A DNA stretch of 64,000 bases from Mollicutes bacterium. GTDB taxonomy: Bacteria; Bacillota_I; Bacilli_A; Izemoplasmatales; Izemoplasmataceae. A program made the position numbers and the translations under genes. Positions 57,605 through 64,000 of the stretch are shown here, piece by piece. Within the stretch, counting starts at the first letter, position 1; each line of letters opens with the position of its first letter. The notes beneath the pieces are model-generated. The model saw nothing but the letters and a program-made list of their open reading frames with translations. It was not told where the DNA came from and did not search any database. The DNA is taken from positions 1 through 64,000 of the forward strand of contig PWEL01000013.1 in NCBI GenBank assembly GCA_003553945.1. Direction: 5' to 3'.

Positions 57605-57685
57605 ACTATCGTTTTTCTGTCCAACTTTTGGGGGTCAGTGCATTCGCGCCTGGTTCTTATTTTTATGAATCCGCTCGTTCCCTTG

Positions 57686-60577
57686 TTATGAAGGACGTGT
57701 GACCTTGTAGATGACACCTGCGGCGACAGCGATGACTACGACGCCGCCGGCGACAGAAATAATGATGCCCCAAGGTGTCTCATCCTCAACCGGATCCGGT
57801 TCATAATCGTCCGGATCGGCGAAGACGTTGATATCCTCTTCGGTGTACATGATGCGTGATTCGTTAGCCGCAAGCTCGATGGTCTCGCCGCCGTCTTGTT
57901 CGAAGAGCGTCGTAAGGGTCGTCTCGTCATCCAAGTCGCCGATCTCATCGGTCGTGGCCACCACATTCCATGTGCCGCCAGGCATGTCGAAGTCCCGCGC
58001 CTCTGTGCCGTTATTATGCACGACAAGCGTCGTGGTCCAGAGGTCGTCGTCGGCTTCGAAGGCATAGGCGACCATGCCGTCTTCCTGCGACATAAGACGC
58101 AGGGTGCCCTGGACATCCTCCTGCGAGGGCAGCGTGAGGAAGTCCTTCTCCTTGCGGAGCTCGATCAGGTTTCTATAGTATTCGAACGTGTCGTGATACT
58201 CGACCTTCCTGTCCCAATCGAGCTGGTTGGTCTCGTCGGGGGAGCGATACGAGTTGGGGTCGAACGGCATGTCCTCATCCTCAAAGTAATCCGACTGCAT
58301 CTCCGGGTCGAGCAGCGGCTTCGTCCGGAGGAAGTCGGCACCGGCATGCAGGAACGAGATTCCCTGCGAGGTCAGGACGATATTGTTGGCCTGGCGCTGC
58401 ATGCGCACGATGCCCGCCATGTCGTCGGGGTCGTCCATGTCGGCGCCGGTGCTGTAGACGAGCTTGTCATGCAGGGTCATATCGTCATGCACGGAGACAT
58501 AGTTGACGGTCTGCGTCGGCTCCACGGCCCAGGGGTTCTGGTAGCCGAGGCCGGGGATGTCGACCGCGCCTGTGACGCCGAGCAACACATCATCATCGGC
58601 GTTATCGTCGCCCTGGACGAAGCCAATTTCCATGTGGTCCGCCCAGTGTCCCTGCGCGATACCGTCGCGAGAATCGTCATTGAACACGGCGATATCGGGC
58701 ATCTCGTCGAGGTTACCCTTGTTCGCTGCATCCTCATCGGGAAGCTCTGAAGCGCCGCCCGTCCAGGGTTCGCCGTAGAGGACGATGTCCTCATCAATCT
58801 CCTGTAGCTCTTCCGCCACGGTGTTCATGGTCTCGACATCATGCAGGGCCATTAGGTCGAAGCGGAAGCCGTCGACATTGTATTCCTCGACGAAGAATGT
58901 CATGGAGTCGACCATGAACTTCCTGAACATCTCCCTATCAGACGCTGTCTCGTTGCCTGTACCGCTGCCGTCGGAGAAATTGCCCTGGTCATCGAAGCGG
59001 TGATAATAGCCAGGGACGATCTGATGGAAGTTCGATTCGGCGGATTGTCCCGTATGGTTGTAGACGACGTCCATGATTACGCCGATATCGTTCTCGTGGA
59101 ATTCCTGCACCATCTTTTTGAACTCATTGACGACGACCTCGCCGTTATAGGGGTCCGTGCTGTAGCTGCCCTCGAGCGAGTTGAAGTGCCTGGGCATGTA
59201 GCCCCAGTTGAAGATGCCGTTATAGACACCGTGGATCTCTTCGTCGTCGAGACGGGATTCATCGACCATGCCGAAGTCCATCACCGGAAGCAGATGGACG
59301 TGCGTCACGCCGAGTTCCTTGATGTGGTCGAAGCCGGTGGTGACGCCTTCATGGCTTGTGCCCTCCTCGACAAGGCCGAGGAACTTGCCACGGTAGTCCT
59401 CCGTGCCGTCCCACGCCTCGTGCGAGGTCAAGTCGCGTGTATGCAGTTCGTAGATGATGGCGTCGGCCGGGGAATCCATATCATGCGGTGAACGTCCGTA
59501 CTCCCAGCCGTCCGGGTTCTGGCGCTCGAAATCGACGACCATCGAGCGCTGACCGTTCAGACCGGTGGCGTAGGAATAGGGGTCGGTAACCTCGTGCGGG
59601 CCGCCGCGGTCACCGTTGTCCACGGTGTAGGTGAAATACGTACCGTGCAGGTCGCCCTCGACAGTCGTCGACCACACGCCCTGTTCACCTTCGCTCATCT
59701 CGATGGTCTCATACGGATCATCGACACCATCGTTGCCGTCATAGTCCTCATAGCTCGATGTATGGCCCTTCTCATAGAGATTGAGCTCGACGGATTCGCT
59801 CAAGGGCGCCCAGAGCTTGAACTCCGTCTCGTCCTCGCTGTATATGGGGCCGAGCTCGCCGTCATAGCCGTATTCCTCGTGGAATTCGTCGCTGTCGAAC
59901 ACACCGTGCAGGTCAATCACGCGCTCCGCGGGTTCTTCTTCGCCAAGGTCGGCGCTGAGGGTGTATTCATACTCGAGGTCGACCTCCTCCTCGAGCGTGA
60001 TGGTGCCGGTGTCGTTGTCGGAGGAGAATTCATCGATAGCGACGGAAGTGCCGTTCGCAAGCACCTCCACGTCCTCCTCACCCACTGGAAGCGTGGTCCG
60101 ATAGCTGATGGTCGAGGTGTCATCGAACATTGCGGACAGTATCCTGTGCGAGGTGTCGACCTCGTCCTCATCATAATAGATGGTCGGGTCGCCCTGCACC
60201 ATGAAGACTTCGACGACACCGTCTTCATCGGGGTCGGTCATGTCGATATGAAGGTCCTGAGGGACATCGCGGTTGTCCCAGTCATCCCCGCGGACGATGA
60301 CGCCGATCTCGGTTGAATCCTCAAGGTTCGTCCCCTCAAGGTCGAGTTCAAGCTGCCTGCCGAAATCCGTCTCGTCCGTCCAGTGATAACGTTCGCCTTC
60401 CCCCGATTCCGGTTCATGCGGCCAGAGCCACACGGAATCGAAGAAGGAGAAATCATCGTCGAAACGGAAATAATTGATGACGAGTGTGTCAGTATCGGTC
60501 GCGGAGACTGTCATGCTTGCAAGCATAAGGGCGATGACAAAAACCCCTGCGGTCAGGAACCGCTTGATTAAATACAT
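57686..60577 (-). CDS. Type I pullulanase (CBM41-like N-terminus, GH13_14), signal peptide and C-terminal TM anchor
   Basis: IYELHTRDLTSHE, VDGFRFDLMALHDVETM, IVLYGEPWTGG, NYVSVHDDMTLHDKL; C-terminal WGIIISVAGGVVVIAVAAGVIYKVTRPS. Confidence 0.93.
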   Translation of the reverse strand: MYLIKRFLTAGVFVIALMLASMTVSATDTDTLVINYFRFDDDFSFFDSVWLWPHEPESGEGERYHWTDETDFGRQLELDLEGTNLEDSTEIGVIVRGDDWDNRDVPQDLHIDMTDPDEDGVVEVFMVQGDPTIYYDEDEVDTSHRILSAMFDDTSTISYRTTLPVGEEDVEVLANGTSVAIDEFSSDNDTGTITLEEEVDLEYEYTLSADLGEEEPAERVIDLHGVFDSDEFHEEYGYDGELGPIYSEDETEFKLWAPLSESVELNLYEKGHTSSYEDYDGNDGVDDPYETIEMSEGEQGVWSTTVEGDLHGTYFTYTVDNGDRGGPHEVTDPYSYATGLNGQRSMVVDFERQNPDGWEYGRSPHDMDSPADAIIYELHTRDLTSHEAWDGTEDYRGKFLGLVEEGTSHEGVTTGFDHIKELGVTHVHLLPVMDFGMVDESRLDDEEIHGVYNGIFNWGYMPRHFNSLEGSYSTDPYNGEVVVNEFKKMVQEFHENDIGVIMDVVYNHTGQSAESNFHQIVPGYYHRFDDQGNFSDGSGTGNETASDREMFRKFMVDSMTFFVEEYNVDGFRFDLMALHDVETMNTVAEELQEIDEDIVLYGEPWTGGASELPDEDAANKGNLDEMPDIAVFNDDSRDGIAQGHWADHMEIGFVQGDDNADDDVLLGVTGAVDIPGLGYQNPWAVEPTQTVNYVSVHDDMTLHDKLVYSTGADMDDPDDMAGIVRMQRQANNIVLTSQGISFLHAGADFLRTKPLLDPEMQSDYFEDEDMPFDPNSYRSPDETNQLDWDRKVEYHDTFEYYRNLIELRKEKDFLTLPSQEDVQGTLRLMSQEDGMVAYAFEADDDLWTTTLVVHNNGTEARDFDMPGGTWNVVATTDEIGDLDDETTLTTLFEQDGGETIELAANESRIMYTEEDINVFADPDDYEPDPVEDETPWGIIISVAGGVVVIAVAAGVIYKVTRPS

Positions 60578-60615
60578 GTATAAACCTCCAAGTTAGTTTT
60601 GTTGGATACAATTAG

Positions 60616-60653
60616 AGAAAAAGGCAAATCCGCCCAGGCGAATTTGCCTTTTA
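60616..60653 (-). terminator. Terminator between multi-repeat lipoprotein gene and pullulanase gene
   Basis: AAAGGCAAATTCGCCTGGGCGGATTTGCCTTTTT on minus strand. Confidence 0.75.
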
Positions 60654-60674
60654 AACATTTCCTAGGTAGGCCGA

Positions 60675-63140
60675 TCAGTCAGCAATATGATTCTCTGCGT
60701 CATCCATGCTTTCGAAGATTTCACCGTCGACAGTGACGTAGGCATGATCGGAATCGATCAATTCTACTTCGCCGGTGCCGACTTCATCATCTTCAGCATT
60801 GATGAAATCCACAAAGGGGACCTGTTCTGAGTCAGGATCGACCGGCAGTTCTACGTAGTACCAGCCGTCTTCTTCGGCTTCGTCAATCTCAGGGCCGGGC
60901 CATTCAAGGTCGGCTTCAGGATAGCCATCGAACGGGTCAGTCCAGACTTCTTCGTCGCCGAAATGCATCCATGACCATACTTGGACTGCGTCCCAGTCGT
61001 CACTGTTATAGAAGTAGACGGTGAAGAGATCCTCGTCATAGTCGGTCCAGATCGTCGCTTGTTCGAGTGTGGGGAAGCGATCGACCAATGACATGTAGAG
61101 ATCCGTCTCTTCATAGGCGACAGTGTAAGGGTCGCTTTCAGCATCGTCGCCGTCATGGAACGTTATATCAAATGATTCGTTCTCTTCAAGCGCCCAAGGG
61201 ACTGAGATGAGATACCAATCTTCGAACGGTGCGTCCTCGTTGACAACACCCTCAATTTCATGTACCTCTTCGCCATCGTCGACTGTTGCATGGACTGCGT
61301 CCCAGCCTTCACTGTTGTAGAAGTGGACCTGGGTCTCGGCGAGATAGTCCTCGGTCGCCTCTTCAGCGTCTTCCTTGCTGGTATAAGCTACATTGTCGAT
61401 AGCTATATAGACATGGTCGCTATCAGGAATCTCGACATCGTCGGTCTGAACCTCTTGCTCATCCTCATCTTCAATTTCAGGATCGATGCCATTGAAGATG
61501 AAATCTGTTCCTTGGGCTTCAAGGTCGAGGCCGGGCACATCTATATAGTACCAATTGCCTTCATCATGTTCTGCTTCACCGCCGGGCCATCCGCCTAGCA
61601 ATTCAGCGGGGTCCCAAAGGTAGCCGCCTAGTTCATCCCATTCATGCACATTGTAGAAATAGATTGTCTCATAGACGTCGTTGACTTCTTTCTCTGCCAG
61701 TGCAGTCGCTTCAACCATGTCGTTATAGAGGTCTATTTCGGTGAGATAGATATATTCTTCATCGTCGATGGTTGCGTCGACACTGTTGTCGTTGCCGTCA
61801 TCGACAGTGATGTCGAATGATTCATCCTCTTCAAGGACTGTGGGAACGATGATCTCATACCATTCGTTTTGGGACCAGTCGAATTCTCCTGCATCGTCAT
61901 AGGGGTCTATGGTGGTTTCTTCATCGAGCGCTTCATCGTCTGTGATTTCGACATAGACATTGTCCCAGCCAGCTGCGTCATAGAAGTAGACAACTGTTAC
62001 GCCGGCTGCGGTAAGTTCTGCATCTTCTCTGGAAGCGAAGAGCTCATTGTAGATGACATAGTTGTCAGTTTCCTCGGTGATGGTCTGGGTCTCAGCTTCT
62101 TCGCCGTTGCCATCATGGAATGTGACTTCGAAATAGGCATCGTTGTTCTCTTCTTCGTCGTTTTCTTCGTCATTTTCTTCCTCGTCATTGAAAACAAAGG
62201 GGATGTAGGCTGGATGCCAGTTGCCGAAGTGTTCTTCGACTTCTTCGTCTTCGACAAGGACTTCGCCTTCATGATCGACAGCATCCACATAGACTTCGTC
62301 CCAGCCTTCAAAATCCGTGCCTTCTACCGCGTAATTGTAGAAGTTGACTGTAGTGGTTTCGTCCATGACATCGAATACATGCTCGGCCGTCTCATAAGAC
62401 CTGTAGGCATAGGATTCATCAGGGATATCGGGATGTGTGTAGACGAGTTCGGAATCGTTGATCAGAATATCTTCGGTCTGTACATCTTCGCCTTCTTCGT
62501 CTTCACCATTGATGATAAAGCCGATCTCGACTTCATCCACTTCTTCGGGAACCTCGACATAATACCAATCTTCCCTGTCGTCCTCCTGGACGGCGTCGGA
62601 AGAGCCCGGCCAATCACCGAAATATTGATCGCCGGCGTCATTCCAGGCATACGCGCCGAGATTCTCCCATCCGTACGCGTTGTAGAAATAGACCGTGGTT
62701 TCTTCAACTTCTCTCATGGCGAAAGCCGCATCAGCTCTTGAGCCATAGGGGCCTTCCCCATCGTAAGTCACAAAGTAATGGTCGGGGTGGTTAACTGTCA
62801 CTGGCTCGCTTTCTTCTTCGTCACCGTCATTGAAAGAGATGGTGACAGGATTGTCGAAAAGGTCCTCAACAGGGACATCGATAGCGTAGAAATCTTCATC
62901 CGCATCTTCAACATCGACATCCTCCAACAATGTTGCCTCTTCCCCAGGGAATTCGCCTAGGAGTTCCTCTCCATCAGCGTCCTGAGCAGTGGCATAAACC
63001 TCGTCCCAGCCTTCGCTGTTATAGAATTGAATCTCGGTAGGGTCGATGTCCGGTTCAGGTTCTTCTTCTTCGAACAGACCACATGCCGCAAACAGTCCTA
63101 ATGATAGAACTAATACTAGTGCTAGTAAACCTTTCTTCAT
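60675..63140 (-). CDS. Hyperacidic lipoprotein made of about seven tandem CBM26/CBM25-like starch-binding repeats, no catalytic domain
   Basis: Lipobox LFAAC; seven FYN/FYD...W-D/E...WPG-like...WYY-V-VP units separated by S-x-E-D-A linkers. Confidence 0.8.
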   Translation of the reverse strand: MKKGLLALVLVLSLGLFAACGLFEEEEPEPDIDPTEIQFYNSEGWDEVYATAQDADGEELLGEFPGEEATLLEDVDVEDADEDFYAIDVPVEDLFDNPVTISFNDGDEEESEPVTVNHPDHYFVTYDGEGPYGSRADAAFAMREVEETTVYFYNAYGWENLGAYAWNDAGDQYFGDWPGSSDAVQEDDREDWYYVEVPEEVDEVEIGFIINGEDEEGEDVQTEDILINDSELVYTHPDIPDESYAYRSYETAEHVFDVMDETTTVNFYNYAVEGTDFEGWDEVYVDAVDHEGEVLVEDEEVEEHFGNWHPAYIPFVFNDEEENDEENDEEENNDAYFEVTFHDGNGEEAETQTITEETDNYVIYNELFASREDAELTAAGVTVVYFYDAAGWDNVYVEITDDEALDEETTIDPYDDAGEFDWSQNEWYEIIVPTVLEEDESFDITVDDGNDNSVDATIDDEEYIYLTEIDLYNDMVEATALAEKEVNDVYETIYFYNVHEWDELGGYLWDPAELLGGWPGGEAEHDEGNWYYIDVPGLDLEAQGTDFIFNGIDPEIEDEDEQEVQTDDVEIPDSDHVYIAIDNVAYTSKEDAEEATEDYLAETQVHFYNSEGWDAVHATVDDGEEVHEIEGVVNEDAPFEDWYLISVPWALEENESFDITFHDGDDAESDPYTVAYEETDLYMSLVDRFPTLEQATIWTDYDEDLFTVYFYNSDDWDAVQVWSWMHFGDEEVWTDPFDGYPEADLEWPGPEIDEAEEDGWYYVELPVDPDSEQVPFVDFINAEDDEVGTGEVELIDSDHAYVTVDGEIFESMDDAENHIAD
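60680..63040 (-). repeat. About seven protein-level tandem repeats of roughly 112 aa within the lipoprotein
   Basis: IQFYNSEGW, VYFYNAYGW, VNFYNYAVEGTDFEGW, VYFYDAAGW, IYFYNVHEW, VHFYNSEGW, VYFYNSDDW. Confidence 0.85.
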
Positions 63141-63163
63141 CGTGCATACCTCTCCTTTCATAT

Positions 63164-63199
63164 TTTGTTTCCATTGATTCCATTGTTTCCTTGTTTCTT
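63164..63199 (-). repeat. Four tandem 9-bp direct repeats (minus-strand consensus GGAAACAAT) in the 5' leader of the lipoprotein gene
   Basis: AAGAAACAA|GGAAACAAT|GGAATCAAT|GGAAACAAA read on minus strand. Confidence 0.65.
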
Positions 63200-63331
63200 A
63201 CATATCCCGTCCATCGAAATGGACGGACTGGCGGATGAACGCTTCATCCTCAGGTTGTTTCCATGGACAACTTAATAACTCTGCCTCTTGTTTTTACCCC
63301 CCCTTGAACAGAATGTATATCCCTTTCGCAT

Positions 63332-63619
63332 CTACTGTGAGAATGCGAACATTGCCACAAAAGCAAGTCCCAGGACAATAGCGATGAATGTACTGATGAT
63401 GACGCCGATCAAGATGAATCTCGCACCCTCGGGATGTCTTTGTCTGAACGCGATATAGATCAAGAACCCTACGAACGGAAACAAAAATCCCAGAAAGGCA
63501 AAGCCGACGTGCCCCTTGCCGTATAGCTGATAGGACTTGACAGCGTCGGCGAGGGTGTCGCAATAGATGCATCTTTGTCCATCGAGCTCTCTACCGCAGT
63601 TAGAACAGCGTTCTGCCAT
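63332..63619 (-). CDS. Zinc-ribbon membrane protein, 95 aa
   Basis: CSNCGRELDGQRCIYC followed by two TM helices. Confidence 0.75.
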   Translation of the reverse strand: MAERCSNCGRELDGQRCIYCDTLADAVKSYQLYGKGHVGFAFLGFLFPFVGFLIYIAFRQRHPEGARFILIGVIISTFIAIVLGLAFVAMFAFSQ

Positions 63620-63639
63620 AGAACCCCTCCTACGGAGGC

Positions 63640-64000
63640 TTAATTGATGCGTTGTTCATCCTCCGAGTCGAAGAAATGGGCGCGTTCCATATCAAAGATG
63701 AAGTTCACTGTGTCGCCGATAGCGACATCCGTACGGGCATCGACGCGGGCGATGAGCTCCTCATCCCCTTTTGAAGCGGTGATGTTGGTCTCCGAGCCCA
63801 TGAGCTCGGCGATGGAGACCTCCGCCTCGAAAAAATCGTCGGGGTTCGCTTCAATCAGATCGTCCGCGCGTTCGTCATGAATATCCTGGGGACGTATGCC
63901 GAGTGTTACTTTCTTGCCGACATAGCCCTTATCTTTCATGAGAGTGAAGTGCTCATCAGAGACATGGACTTCGAAGTCCCTGGACTTGAAAGTCTGATTG
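63640..64000 (-). CDS. C-terminal part of MsmK/UgpC/MalK-type ABC ATPase (TOBE domain), truncated by window edge
   Basis: VTLGIRPQDIHDE...AEVSIAELMGSETNITASKGDEELIARVDARTDVAIGDTVNFIFDMERAHFFD; frame open to 64000. Confidence 0.88.
   Translation of the reverse strand, partial: NQTFKSRDFEVHVSDEHFTLMKDKGYVGKKVTLGIRPQDIHDERADDLIEANPDDFFEAEVSIAELMGSETNITASKGDEELIARVDARTDVAIGDTVNFIFDMERAHFFDSEDEQRIN

Larger units (their letters stand above)
56221..57642 (+). mobile_element. IS3-family (IS150-like) insertion sequence, inactivated
   Basis: Imperfect terminal inverted repeats TGAACTGCACCCCGAAACTTGGACA / TGCACTGACCCCCAAAAGTTGGACA, 5'-TG...CA-3' ends, orfA plus orfB in -1 frame. Confidence 0.85.

Noticed and set aside
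59000-62741. Plus-strand ORFs opposite pullulanase and multi-repeat lipoprotein (59000-59491, 59594-60316, 61869-62741)
   Set aside because: Hydrophobic translations arise from reverse complement of D/E codons; sense genes are clearly real
60680-63040. Tandem repeats in the lipoprotein as a CRISPR or DNA-level minisatellite
   Set aside because: Repeats are conserved at protein level only, about 112 aa apart, with diverged nucleotide sequence
1-64000. CRISPR arrays, rRNA or tRNA genes, prophage or defence islands
   Set aside because: No repeat-spacer pattern, rRNA signature or tRNA cloverleaf was recognised by eye, and no phage or defence families among the ORFs; a tRNAscan/Infernal/PADLOC run would be decisive

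Overview
The window looks like part of a Bacillota or Mollicutes-like chromosome that uses the standard genetic code: TAA, TAG and TGA all terminate plausible genes, for example TGA ending buk. It is mostly coding. From left to right I see: (i) a rhodanese, an OYE-family reductase and a plus-strand amino-acid/organic-acid fermentation block (tryptophanase, butyrate kinase, phosphotransbutyrylase, Leu/Phe/Val dehydrogenase, a divergent PEPCK-like protein, an aminotransferase); (ii) a minus-strand electron-bifurcating-type [FeFe]-hydrogenase operon hydCBA; (iii) a long minus-strand housekeeping block (miaA, mutL, mutS, ricA/ymcA, miaB, ymdB, rny, recA, pgsA, yebC-like, cvfB-like, holA, comEC, comEA, rsfS, yqeK, yqeH, yqeG, mtnN, greA, two U32 peptidases, ruvX, alaS with a T-box, and others) containing rpsT on the plus strand; (iv) an OpuC-like osmoprotectant ABC transporter; (v) a starch/maltodextrin locus: GH13 glucosidase, MalF/MalG-like permeases, a DUF1189-like membrane protein, a MalE-like lipoprotein, a GH13 amylase lipoprotein, a decayed IS3-family element, a membrane-anchored type I pullulanase, an 828-aa lipoprotein built from about seven starch-binding-like repeats, a zinc-ribbon membrane protein, and the 3' end of an MsmK/MalK-type ATPase. 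The observations most worth a second look are the non-catalytic hyperacidic multi-repeat lipoprotein and its unusual leader, mutS split by a single in-frame TAA, the IS3 copy that landed in the loop of a terminator hairpin, a tail-anchored protein with SAP/LEM-like repeats, and recurrent cre-like palindromes at fermentation and maltodextrin promoters. Family names come from recognising motifs in the translations. No database search was run, and start codons were chosen by eye.
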